From Chitinophaga sp. H8 (GTDB taxonomy: Bacteria; Bacteroidota; Bacteroidia; Chitinophagales; Chitinophagaceae): a stretch of 64,000 bases of DNA. Below the pieces are notes generated by a model. It had not been told where the DNA came from and made no database searches. It saw only the letters and a list, made by a program, of their open reading frames with translations. Numbering within the stretch: the stretch's first letter is position 1; each line of letters begins with the position of its first letter. A program made the position numbers and the translations under genes. This document shows, piece by piece, positions 56,401-63,908 of this stretch. The stretch covers positions 3,100,001 to 3,164,000 of the forward strand of contig NZ_JBEXAC010000001.1 in the NCBI RefSeq assembly GCF_040567655.1, in the 5' to 3' direction.

Positions 56401-59192
56401 AATATGAAACCAACAGCACCGAAGTATTGACCCGGGGCGCCATTTTCGACATCTTTATGGTGCTCGATGCCAATTATGAATCTGTTCCCCCAGCGCAATG
56501 CATCCGGGTAAATTTTGATGCGATAGACATGTTTGAAACGCCGCTGACCCTCGTTTTCAATGGAGATGTTACGCCCACCCCGATGGACTTTTTTGCCGGG
56601 ATGAATCAGGAGAAAGCTTTATGGGAGGCTTATGCCACCATTCTGGGCATGAGCCTGAAAGAGCTGTTCAAATATTTCAATAATAATGTGGTAGCTGACT
56701 GGGACAGAATATTCAATGAAAACATTGCACCTAAAATCCTGGAAAGATTGCTCAATACAAGTACAGGACAGCCACGGCTGAAAATATCTCCGCTTGCCCC
56801 CATAGACCTTACCATTCCAGGTAAATATCATGGAGGCGAAAGAATTATAGAATGTAAACTGCGGGGCACTACGTCCCTCGCCAGGAAGGATGTTAATACC
56901 ATTACTATACAATACAGCTCACCGCTGGCCGGCTCGCCGAAGCATGATATCTTCTTTGACTTCGTCACCTTCCAGGCAGAAAGTATCCGGATAGACTACG
57001 CTACCGCATTCAGTAATAATACCATTCTGCAAAAGTCGTTGCAGGACGATCTCCGGGACAGCGTGCTGCCGATTCCCACCCCATTGAACTATGAAGAAAA
57101 ACGCAACCCCAGAAAAGAAGATCAATACATTGCCAAACAATTGATCCAACACCTGAACAGCAACCTGGAGCACTATAACAGGATGCTCTGGTTTAACCTG
57201 GACCAGGAAAGAAGGTTTATGCTAATGGACGGTTTCAGTATCCAGATCTTTTCTAAATTCGGAAATCCAATAGGGTTCAGAAGCCTGGCCTCCGTCATCA
57301 AAAATCAGCTGATCACCATTACAGGTAACTCCCTCGTATTCCCTGTAGCAGAGGGCTACCGGGTGAGCAAATCCTATATCATGGAAATGAACAGTGAGGA
57401 AGAGGTGACCATGTCTGTAACAGAAGCCTTGTTCAATCATTACAAACCGCTTACCCCCGCCCCACCTTACAGGATCAGTGTGCCTAACCGGGGCGTATTC
57501 CTGGAAGCTGTTCAGGGCAGCTGTGATGCCTGTGAAAAAGTAAAACCCAATTCATCGCAGGACTGGGATAAATTCCCTACTGAAGAACCAACGGCAATTG
57601 CCCCGGTAGTAACACCTACCCCGGTAGTCACAGACTGGAAAGCCGTATTCAAGGAATTTGCACAACCCATCGTGAATATTCAAAATGCTCCCGCTGCACC
57701 AGCACCGGGCGCCGGACTTACCGGCCTGTCCGAATTACTGGGTAAAGCAGGTGTATTTAATGACATCACCGGCTTGCAGGGCAATCAGCAAAATGCGATG
57801 CAAACCTACCTCTCTAATCAGGAAAATGTAAAAGCACTGGCAGAGATGGCAAAGGGAATGGCTATGCAGGAACACAATACGGCCAATTCTGACAACATCA
57901 TGAATTCCCTGAACAATGCCAGAGAATCCGGTGCGATCTCCCCACAACAACATTCAGACCTGGTAAGGCAACACCTGGAACAGCAGATAGATGGTGGGGA
58001 CAGTAGAAGAACGGAAGCACAAAGAGAAAGAGAAGCGGAAAGGCCCTCTCTTACAACGGCTGCGATACAGGCCGCCAGTGATGGCAGACCGGTAACAGCA
58101 CAACGCACCGATTCCGATGGCAATGTAGAATCTGTTGCCATTGGTGACACGGAAGCCTCAGACAGTCCGGCAGCGGTATCCCTGGTGAATAATACCACCG
58201 ACCTTCGCGCTTTTCACCCCAATACGAATGACAAGACAGGCGTCATCAGCGTACAGGCCAATGTAACAGGTATGCCTGCCCCTGTTATTACCTGGCAGAA
58301 TGTAGGTACCGGTGCCAATGTAAGCTTCTCCAACAGCAGCGCTGTCAATACACAGATCAGTGGTATCATACCGGGACTACACCAGGTAAGAATCACCGCC
58401 AGAAGCGCCGCTACCATGACACCGGTTACCAGAAATGCTACCTTTACAGTATGCGTACCACAGTTTATCCGTATTACAGAAGACGCGACAAAATTCAATG
58501 CAGTACTTACCGGCTATCATGTGCAACATCTTAAAAACCGTATCGTAGCAGAAATGAAAGCTACCTGTGATTCCATATTACAGTCTGTCAACCTCCGTAC
58601 CATCTGGCAATTGGGCGGATTCACAGAAACCGTACCGGCACATGTTCCGGCAACCAACGTTTCTGTAGTGGAAATCCTGGATGTGAGTGCTACAGACCCT
58701 TCCTTGCTGGGACATGCAGATCCGCATAACATTGGCTGGGGCCCCAATACCTTCAATGAAAGCATAGAAATATATCCGGCCGCCTATATTAATTCCACCC
58801 CTGACCCTGACTTTGGCGTGGATGTAGAAACACAGGCCCTGGTATTACAACTGTCTTCCATGACCATTGCCGATCCGGCCCTGGAAGACTTTGCGGTAAA
58901 GGTATTTGGAAGGCTGATCGGAGAAACCACCGCGCATGAAATTCTTCATTCCATACTCGGATTGATCTCTACCAGCCCCGGCAATGCACACAATCCAACG
59001 GCTATTGCAAATGATATTATGAATCCCGGTGGCCAGCGGACATTTACACACAGAACCGGACTGGTCGACAATTCACATACCAGCCCTGTACTGCCATCCA
59101 ATTTCACGGATAATGGTATCAGTGCAATTGACCGTTTGCAAGCAGCCAATCAGGCAAGAGTGGATACACTATTCCCGGTTAATCCGGCATAA
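53493..59192 (+). CDS. Giant cytoplasmic-type multidomain protein with C-terminal zincin-like domain
   Basis: A 1,899-residue protein without signal peptide, lipobox or T9SS tail. I do not recognise the whole. Residues 1-390 are mixed alpha/beta. About 397-480 resembles a transthyretin/carboxypeptidase-regulatory domain (LRGKVIQQG, DHSGNFTIGYPYG). Cys/His clusters occur at 505-508 (CDCH) and at 794-799 (NHNHCH). Residues 693-746 are a Gly/Ser/Ala-rich, partly hydrophobic segment inside what looks like a conserved core (about 560-900). A Pro-rich linker (about 1365-1390) and a charged helical part lead to an Ig-like domain (about 1580-1660). The last domain has HEILH (1815-1819; Glu1816 catalytic), His1833 as possible third ligand and DIMNPGG (1841-1847) as possible Met-turn. 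It may be a toxin or effector exported without classical signal, or a large structural protease. The architecture is seen; function is inference. Confidence 0.75.
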   Translation: MATLQKSVLLGNAAEVDNINLEVVFQIPQFRYFTNLENTEATTGKTGRLNIFREKTGTVDVRKQIAAGIREYSADIPVIGSIIEENDNKSLYVQYQQQLTDDKGIDTDDISFKITATIYNQDTGAVLGTQAFEAFDLLKYTRSAIGTSTGLNTAVLRTKAPFLSVDDFVFLLNKDAFSKLVDDLNIGHHSHSILQIIASGFSYQQKMPVFQFTEELEAALTASLSTIFPRFNSNQEEIPENVEKIKHFIQTIRKNGNSLFDFPLQLAEITGKPLQLSGDLTVVTSETNVPAEALEAYELSLEYNNGQVVKTIYHTWNTSIDFIENKPIDFKFEIRERISQLIKLAVKGVSGELLWQQEYTASDKEVAEQKKIHIRVPLKKANTITNTPVGSTQTSKKLRGKVIQQGNKYNLNNITVLIQAKQQGDTLFRIVGAEQTDHSGNFTIGYPYGNYVEAQALVALMPNSPVNIEIKNDQENETISDDFLYILLVDHDVVLPEEAAEADDCDCHNPKKAKRLPDQEDLVNSDEYSQDIGGSCVNLTTPNRTLKEYFYKAIVRTSDPDVANYVLEKIQQGDYLAFRLTGGTQTIPRNKVVNLQNPIRWQDAPDAHQNLSFYQAVSVATGHILHYKTVFKSDGYSLGDLLYSLPLAPGQKKQIVIFDASHSLTGAESQTISQSENLSANLISDRSILDQIGGGISEAMAGSSTASTSGISAGLGLGGSIGPISGVLGVSGGYSNSNSSASQNSSRNISQFFNERLRQSISQNADSYRQLNASVVTTVKEGQQYAVATEAVANHNHCHALTMMYFEVLRHYAVYQELASVEECVFVPLLMTNFTNENIYKWKDVLANHLLPVNSNTYLQPLGVYLMKYRHPLMKAFDAIERIQTNYTQVDYPLGRYADERMTEISGKINLRVNIPRPKTRFDRILSFPVIKKTITSRGDVDVAGTIRDNIKDSIIGAVVPCAAKGPSIKYETNSTEVLTRGAIFDIFMVLDANYESVPPAQCIRVNFDAIDMFETPLTLVFNGDVTPTPMDFFAGMNQEKALWEAYATILGMSLKELFKYFNNNVVADWDRIFNENIAPKILERLLNTSTGQPRLKISPLAPIDLTIPGKYHGGERIIECKLRGTTSLARKDVNTITIQYSSPLAGSPKHDIFFDFVTFQAESIRIDYATAFSNNTILQKSLQDDLRDSVLPIPTPLNYEEKRNPRKEDQYIAKQLIQHLNSNLEHYNRMLWFNLDQERRFMLMDGFSIQIFSKFGNPIGFRSLASVIKNQLITITGNSLVFPVAEGYRVSKSYIMEMNSEEEVTMSVTEALFNHYKPLTPAPPYRISVPNRGVFLEAVQGSCDACEKVKPNSSQDWDKFPTEEPTAIAPVVTPTPVVTDWKAVFKEFAQPIVNIQNAPAAPAPGAGLTGLSELLGKAGVFNDITGLQGNQQNAMQTYLSNQENVKALAEMAKGMAMQEHNTANSDNIMNSLNNARESGAISPQQHSDLVRQHLEQQIDGGDSRRTEAQREREAERPSLTTAAIQAASDGRPVTAQRTDSDGNVESVAIGDTEASDSPAAVSLVNNTTDLRAFHPNTNDKTGVISVQANVTGMPAPVITWQNVGTGANVSFSNSSAVNTQISGIIPGLHQVRITARSAATMTPVTRNATFTVCVPQFIRITEDATKFNAVLTGYHVQHLKNRIVAEMKATCDSILQSVNLRTIWQLGGFTETVPAHVPATNVSVVEILDVSATDPSLLGHADPHNIGWGPNTFNESIEIYPAAYINSTPDPDFGVDVETQALVLQLSSMTIADPALEDFAVKVFGRLIGETTAHEILHSILGLISTSPGNAHNPTAIANDIMNPGGQRTFTHRTGLVDNSHTSPVLPSNFTDNGISAIDRLQAANQARVDTLFPVNPA

Positions 59193-59209
59193 TCATTTAA
59201 CTACCTTCA

Positions 59210-59238
59210 GGAACGGGGGGAAATACACTCCCCGTTCC
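59210..59238 (+). promoter_or_regulatory. GC-rich hairpin between the giant gene and rhodanese gene
   Basis: GGAACGGGG pairs perfectly with CCCCGTTCC around an 11-base loop. No U-run follows, so it may be an RNA-processing or stability element, or a weak terminator, between two co-directional genes 74 bases apart. Confidence 0.5.
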
Positions 59239-59266
59239 ATATTCATCATTACTAAAAAGTAATCTT

Positions 59267-59650
59267 ATGACCGCAAAATCTGCTGCTGATCTGGTGCAAG
59301 CAGCCAAACAACAAATCGAAAACCTGACTCCCGAACAGGTACAAAAAGAGTTATCAACAGGTAATGCAACGCTGATTGATATCCGGGAAAGTGAAGAATT
59401 AACAGAAAGCGGGAAAATACCTGGGTCGGTACATGCGCCGCGGGGCATGCTTGAGTTTTATGCTGATGCTTCCCTGCCTTATCACAAACCAGCATTTGAT
59501 ACAGGAAAAAGGCTCATCCTCCATTGTGCTGCCGGTGGCCGTTCTGCCCTGGCCGTACAAACCTTAAAGCAGATGGGTTATCAAAATGTAGCACATCTTG
59601 ATGGTGGTATTAAAGCATGGAAAGAAGCAGGTAAGCCTGTAACAACATGA
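59267..59650 (+). CDS. Rhodanese-like sulphurtransferase
   Basis: A 127-residue single-domain protein: LIDIRESEELTESGKIPGSVHAPRGMLEF is the first rhodanese motif, and LHCAAGGRSALAVQTLKQMGY carries the active Cys87 in a CxxGxR loop. LDGGIKAWKEAG closes the fold. It would transfer sulphane sulphur from a persulphide on Cys87. About 25 residues of helix precede the domain. It follows the giant gene in the same direction but is a common housekeeping protein, so linkage may be chance. Confidence 0.92.
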   Translation: MTAKSAADLVQAAKQQIENLTPEQVQKELSTGNATLIDIRESEELTESGKIPGSVHAPRGMLEFYADASLPYHKPAFDTGKRLILHCAAGGRSALAVQTLKQMGYQNVAHLDGGIKAWKEAGKPVTT

Positions 59651-59707
59651 TTACAAGCATAAAGTAAAATCCTGTGTGATCACCTATTCATCGGGCGCTT
59701 TCCGGAG

Positions 59708-60106
59708 TTATGAAAGCGTGGGAGGATGTATGTTGTTTGCCGGTTTGTTGTGGCCCCCGATACTGCCATGGCAATAATAATAAAAGATACTCCCGGCAAA
59801 ATACGCCACTACATCCCACCCATCACGGGTATATTTCGTAGAATAATCGGGCATTACCCATTCTGAAACAATGGATACATATAATGCGATAAACAAAAGG
59901 TAACTAAGTGGATAAGTATACGATCGGTCCCGGACAATCCACCTGCGTGTGAAAGTAACTGCCACATGTGCCATAGCCGGTACAGCCAGAAAATCGGTCA
60001 GATGACCATTCAACAAGGGTAATGGTTGACCTGCATACCGGAATAGGTGGATTACACACCAGGCAAGACAGTAGGCTATAAAAAGAGGGTCAAATAACTG
60101 TTTCAT
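59708..60106 (-). CDS. Hypothetical membrane protein, about four helices
   Basis: A 132-residue protein started at MKQLFDPLFIAYCLAWCVIH. Hydrophobic stretches lie at about 6-20, 35-50, 63-82 and 100-112. A C-terminal FYYYCHGSIGGHNKPANN tail is rich in His and Asn. I do not recognise a family. It begins one base after the stop codon of the gene at 60108-60302, so the two are co-translated, and both are probably controlled by the divergent TetR regulator. Confidence 0.65.
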   Translation of the reverse strand: MKQLFDPLFIAYCLAWCVIHLFRYAGQPLPLLNGHLTDFLAVPAMAHVAVTFTRRWIVRDRSYTYPLSYLLFIALYVSIVSEWVMPDYSTKYTRDGWDVVAYFAGSIFYYYCHGSIGGHNKPANNIHPPTLS

Positions 60107-60107
60107 T

Positions 60108-60302
60108 TTACAATACCAGCATAATAGCCCCGCCAAATATCAGCGAAATAAGCAGTACCATTACTGCAAACAGGTAAAACCCACTGTTTTTCAACATCCT
60201 CACTGGTAATCCGTCTGTAGGATTTATAGGAAAGATACTATTTCTCAATCGTTCAAATAATGACTTCGATTCTTCTGCCGGATCATTTGATTCGTTGTTC
60301 AT
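60108..60302 (-). CDS. Small single-helix membrane protein
   Basis: A 64-residue protein: an acidic start (NNESNDPAEESKSLFERL), then one membrane helix at about 41-63 (GFYLFAVMVLLISLIFGGAIML). No known family. It is the first gene under the promoter TACATTTG in the TetR-controlled region and is followed directly by the four-helix protein. Confidence 0.65.
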   Translation of the reverse strand: MNNESNDPAEESKSLFERLRNSIFPINPTDGLPVRMLKNSGFYLFAVMVLLISLIFGGAIMLVL

Positions 60303-60312
60303 ACGATCTCAA

Positions 60313-60366
60313 TTTAGAACAAATGTACTAATCATTTCTCATTTTAGAACAATAGTTCTAAATTTG
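60313..60366. promoter_or_regulatory. Double TetR operator with divergent promoters
   Basis: A perfect site TTTAGAAC-N4-GTTCTAAA lies at 60343-60362, and a second, with two mismatches, at 60313-60332, 30 bp apart. The minus-strand promoter box TACATTTG (60327-60320) is inside the second site. The plus-strand box TAAATTTG (60359-60366) overlaps the end of the first. One bound TetR dimer per site would shut off both directions. Confidence 0.75.
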
Positions 60367-60369
60367 GGA

Positions 60370-60984
60370 ATGGATACGAAAGAGCGCATTCTCAAAACAG
60401 CCACGGAGCTTTATAACAGTCAAGGCGTAACAACCATTACCAGCCGGCACATTGCCGCCAAAATGGGGATCAGTCCGGGTAATCTGCACTATCACTTTAA
60501 ACATACAGATGAGATTGTAAAAACCCTGTATGACCGGTTATCGATAGATTTTGATATGCTTGTGCTGGCAATGGAATCGCTGGATCATGTAGACCTGCAT
60601 ACCATCCGGGATTTTATTAACCGCTCCTGTGAACTGGTCTATAAATACCGTTTTATATTTTTACATTTTGTGGAGATAAGTCTGCGCATTCCCGCCATCA
60701 GGAAAGATTACTTTGCATTAACCCAAAGAAGAGAACAGGAGTTTTTATCCATTTTTGGCAAACTTAAAGCGAGCGGTGTTTTCAGAGAGGATCTGCCGGA
60801 AGATGTTTTGCAAACACTCGTTACACAGATATTTATTGTGGGCGACTTCTGGCTTTCAAACAATGAATTAACCTTAAAGCTGAAGGGCAGCAAAGCGATT
60901 GCGCATTACAGCAATATATTCTCCAATATGTTTTATCCTTATTTATCAGTGCCCGCCTCCTTATCCGGTCATTCAGAAGCGTGA
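60370..60984 (+). CDS. TetR-family transcriptional regulator
   Basis: A 204-residue repressor: MDTKERILKTATELYNSQGVTTITSRHIAAKMGISPGNLHYHFKHTDEIVKTLYD is a complete TetR DNA-binding domain. The C-terminal part is helical, for ligand binding and dimerisation. The start at 60370 is set by the usual length before helix 1. It is only three bases after an exact -7 box, so the mRNA from that promoter would be leaderless. It faces the two small membrane-protein genes and probably represses them and itself. Confidence 0.92.
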   Translation: MDTKERILKTATELYNSQGVTTITSRHIAAKMGISPGNLHYHFKHTDEIVKTLYDRLSIDFDMLVLAMESLDHVDLHTIRDFINRSCELVYKYRFIFLHFVEISLRIPAIRKDYFALTQRREQEFLSIFGKLKASGVFREDLPEDVLQTLVTQIFIVGDFWLSNNELTLKLKGSKAIAHYSNIFSNMFYPYLSVPASLSGHSEA

Positions 60985-61026
60985 TTGCTGCACATGTAAA
61001 AATGCTATGTTTTACCAATAAAAAAA

Positions 61027-61050
61027 GCGGATAACACCATGGTTATCCGC
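61027..61050 (-). terminator. Intrinsic terminator of the DUF1080 gene
   Basis: GCGGATAAC pairs with GTTATCCGC around a 6-base loop; on the minus strand seven U follow. It ends the DUF1080 transcript and has no U-run in the other direction. Confidence 0.85.
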
Positions 61051-61072
61051 CCTCTTAAAAATGAATCGTTAA

Positions 61073-62047
61073 TTACTTTACAGGTGTAATCACTATTTTC
61101 CTGAATTCTATAGGACCATGGTCTCCCTGAATATAGATAGGACCGGGTTCGCCTTCATTACTATCCAGCGCCCCGCCGGTAATACCTGGTATTTCCTGAT
61201 TGCTGATAACGGTTTTACCATTAGCCACAATGGTAACCATCCGGCCTACCAGGGTAATATCATAAGCCTGCCACTGATCAGGACCTAAAGCGGCAATTTC
61301 GCTGGGTGCCAGGAATCCGTAAACACCACTGAACAACACACTGGAAGGATGCGCTTCCTTAGGGCTATCCTCAATCTGTACCTCATGACGTCCTCTTAAA
61401 TATATCCCGCTGTTACTTCCTTTATGATACCGGAATTCTACATGCAATTTAAAATCAGTAAACTTTTGGTTTGAAATTAAATTTGCACCGGAGTGCGGGC
61501 TGGTTAAAACACCATTTCTCACTTCCCATTGATTTTCACCGGCAGCAGTCCACCCTGTCAGGTCTTTTCCATTAAATAAATTAATGGGTTTACCCCAAAC
61601 CGGAGCAGCAGTTCTCTTCAGATAAGGTGCTTTTACCCCTTTCCAGTTAAACTTCTTCCCTTCACTGGTCACCATAGTTCCCTGGATACCTGTACCAGTC
61701 AATTCCCCTTCAATCACAAAATCCTGGTCACCACTTTCCCATTGTGGAGGAATGGCAAACCTGAATTTCCCGTTGTCAAAATACACCCTCGACACCGGAC
61801 GGGCACTACCCGAAGCACCTACAAAATGTCCTACTAAAGCACGATTGCCCGAAAGCTTTACTTCCAGCCAGGAAGGGGCTGATTTTCCATTCTCGTCAAT
61901 TGTTATATCCCAACGGCCAATAAGCGCGGAGGAATCAGCTACAGTATTAGCAGCAGCGGGTTGGTGCCTGTCAGATGCAGACACTACTCCTGCGGCACCC
62001 AACGTTAATAAACAACTTACACCAAATACAAGAAATTTTTTATGCAT
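61073..62047 (-). CDS. Exported DUF1080 (3-keto-disaccharide hydrolase-like) protein
   Basis: A 324-residue protein started at MHKKFLVFGVSCLLTLGAAGVVSA, a normal signal peptide. Residues about 35-150 form one beta domain (LIGRWDITIDENGKSAPSWLEV), and the last about 190 are DUF1080: INLFNGKDLTGWTAAGENQWEVRNGVL, FTDFKLHVEFRYHKGSNSGIYLRGRHEVQIED and GDHGPIEFRKIVI. Recent work assigns 3-keto-disaccharide hydrolase activity to related proteins. Such proteins act with Gfo/Idh-type oxidoreductases, one of which lies at 2165-3175, but they are not adjacent here. Confidence 0.88.
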   Translation of the reverse strand: MHKKFLVFGVSCLLTLGAAGVVSASDRHQPAAANTVADSSALIGRWDITIDENGKSAPSWLEVKLSGNRALVGHFVGASGSARPVSRVYFDNGKFRFAIPPQWESGDQDFVIEGELTGTGIQGTMVTSEGKKFNWKGVKAPYLKRTAAPVWGKPINLFNGKDLTGWTAAGENQWEVRNGVLTSPHSGANLISNQKFTDFKLHVEFRYHKGSNSGIYLRGRHEVQIEDSPKEAHPSSVLFSGVYGFLAPSEIAALGPDQWQAYDITLVGRMVTIVANGKTVISNQEIPGITGGALDSNEGEPGPIYIQGDHGPIEFRKIVITPVK

Positions 62048-62271
62048 ATGAACGGTTTGTTTTAATACAACTGTTTTATTTTCCAACAATGGTACATCTC
62101 CTGTTTTCCCCATTATCAAGATGGAACAAGATAATGCATTATTTCTTTCCCCAAAGCCTCCACCACCATATAAAATTAGAAATTAACATAATTACTTACT
62201 TTTTGCATATAATAAATCATAGTCGTAAATTGATATCGCAATTATCGTTTTTACACTGATAAATTCAATGA

Positions 62272-62928
62272 ATGGAGCAAGTACAAGTTGGTAAATGTGT
62301 GTATATCCTGAATACGGGGCGCAACCTGTATAAGATAGGTAAAACACAGGACCTCCATAAACGGCTGGCTGTTTATCATACACACCTGCCCGTCATGTTC
62401 CGTGTTATCAGGCAGTATGCGGCTTTGAATATGACCGACCTGGAAGAAAGTCTCCATATCGTTTTTCAGCATAAACGGGTAAAAGGCGAATGGTTTGAGT
62501 TAAGTAAAGATGATCTGATCATCTGCGATAATGTGGCCAGAAGCTATGCCCTCCACTCCCTGCAGAAGCAGCATCGGAGATTTACAGATATTACCTTTAG
62601 CGAGAATCCCATGTTACAGGTAATGGAAGCAAATGAAAAGTACCTGCAGGACTACTCAAGAATTGCAGATGATATCAACCTGGGCCTCAATAATGAAGAG
62701 GTTTTTGAATTGCATGAAGGCACCGTCAGTAAGGCTGTTATTGAAACAGTGAGAAGACTGATGAGGTACCGCACTCCCAATTCGGAATTTCTGGGCAAAT
62801 GGCTGCGGGTGGTAAATGAGCTCAGTGAAGGCGTTACGGAAAGCAATATCCTCCAAAAATACAAAGGTCAAATCAGCCGCCCCACCATTCAAATGATCAA
62901 AAGGATCTTACGGAACCAGTTATACTGA
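62272..62928 (+). CDS. GIY-YIG nuclease-family protein (T5orf172/MUG113 type)
   Basis: A 218-residue protein. The N-terminal GIY-YIG domain (about 1-85) has CVYILNTGRNLYKIGKTQDLHKRLAVY, where the tyrosines and the Arg are the expected catalytic residues, and a Glu in DLEESLH. The C-terminal half is helical and ends in NILQKYKGQISRPTIQMIKRILRNQL, which may be a helix-turn-helix. It could be a DNA nuclease or a nucleic-acid-binding regulator. No intron, intein or repeat suggests a homing element here. Confidence 0.82.
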   Translation: MEQVQVGKCVYILNTGRNLYKIGKTQDLHKRLAVYHTHLPVMFRVIRQYAALNMTDLEESLHIVFQHKRVKGEWFELSKDDLIICDNVARSYALHSLQKQHRRFTDITFSENPMLQVMEANEKYLQDYSRIADDINLGLNNEEVFELHEGTVSKAVIETVRRLMRYRTPNSEFLGKWLRVVNELSEGVTESNILQKYKGQISRPTIQMIKRILRNQLY

Positions 62929-62983
62929 CAATATTTTCCCTACTTTTCAGATAGAATAAAAAAGACAAACCCCCACCTTAGCA

Positions 62984-63481
62984 ATGGCAAACATAAAATT
63001 CCATCTTGTCACCCCAAATGACAATCAAACAATTGAGCTTATCGCCAACTGGTATCTTAACGAATGGCACCTCCCTATCGACAAAACGATCCTAAGGCTG
63101 CAGACCATTACTGCTGATCCATCGCAGTTTCAGGTTTTAATGACACTTGACAATGTGCCTGTTTCAACCGGTGGCATTTATAGCCATGTTGGATTACTTG
63201 ACCGAGAACCCAAGTTTAAAGTTTTCAAAAACTGGCTGGCCCTGGTTTATACAACACCGGATAAAAGGCAACAAGGCTATGGCGCAGCCATCTGCAATTA
63301 TATTCAGGATTACTCAAAACATATCGGGCTTGATAAAATCCATCTCTTTACTGATACCGCAGAACGGCTTTACAAACGGCTTGGCTGGGATGAAATAGAA
63401 AGGCTAAACCTGGGAGAAAGGCATATCGTTGTAATGAAAAAAGACCTGTTAAATGACGAAAAAAATGGCTACCAAGCGTGA
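62984..63481 (+). CDS. GNAT-family N-acetyltransferase
   Basis: A 165-residue acetyltransferase. The core strand and acetyl-CoA loop are WLALVYTTPDKRQQGYGAAICNYI (Q-x-x-G-Y-G type), followed by KIHLFTDTAERLYKRLGWDEIER. The first part (NIKFHLVTPNDNQTIELIANWYLNEWHLP) is typical of GNATs acting on small molecules. It overlaps the DUF1801 gene by 29 bases, which points to co-expression. Confidence 0.88.
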   Translation: MANIKFHLVTPNDNQTIELIANWYLNEWHLPIDKTILRLQTITADPSQFQVLMTLDNVPVSTGGIYSHVGLLDREPKFKVFKNWLALVYTTPDKRQQGYGAAICNYIQDYSKHIGLDKIHLFTDTAERLYKRLGWDEIERLNLGERHIVVMKKDLLNDEKNGYQA

Positions 63482-63908
63482 TATACATCCCGACTTTCTG
63501 TTTCTTTTAGAGCTGAAAGAGGCCCGTTTATGCAGTCTCTTTAAAGATCTCCGGGCATATATACTCGAAATATCCCCCAACAGTAACGAATTATTGTACC
63601 ATACGCATGCTTTAACGGCAGTATTTTCCATTTCGGATAAACTGTCTGATGCATTCTGTATGATCCCGATCTACACCAGTCATCTGAACCTTGGTTTCAA
63701 TAAAGGTACCCTACTGCATGATCCTCATCAATTACTGACAGGAACAGGAAATCTGATAAGGCATATTCCTGTTGCAGCTACAACAGACTATCGGAATAAA
63801 AAAGTAAACGATCTTATAAAATCGTCAGTTGACTTTGCCATTAAAGATATGGAGAAGCCCACCAAATCAATTGGCCAAACCATCTCTAAAATTAAATCCC
63901 CGAAATAA
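63453..63908 (+). CDS. DUF1801-family protein
   Basis: A 151-residue protein with the YdhG-like DUF1801 pattern: LKEARLCSLFKDLRAYILEI, then LNLGFNKGTLLHDPHQLLTGTGNLIRHI. It starts inside the end of the GNAT gene (29-base overlap); an ATG at 63465 is a second possibility and gives a shorter overlap. Function is unknown. Stop codon at 63906-63908, so the gene is complete; the remaining 92 bases of the window show no gene. Confidence 0.85.
   Translation: MTKKMATKRDIHPDFLFLLELKEARLCSLFKDLRAYILEISPNSNELLYHTHALTAVFSISDKLSDAFCMIPIYTSHLNLGFNKGTLLHDPHQLLTGTGNLIRHIPVAATTDYRNKKVNDLIKSSVDFAIKDMEKPTKSIGQTISKIKSPK

Noticed and set aside
58920..59040. Classical metzincin assignment for the giant protein
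   Set aside because: The Gly and third His are not at the metzincin spacing, so only zincin-like is claimed.
62272..62928. Homing endonuclease in a mobile intron
   Set aside because: The GIY-YIG gene stands free between complete genes; no split gene or intron boundaries are seen.
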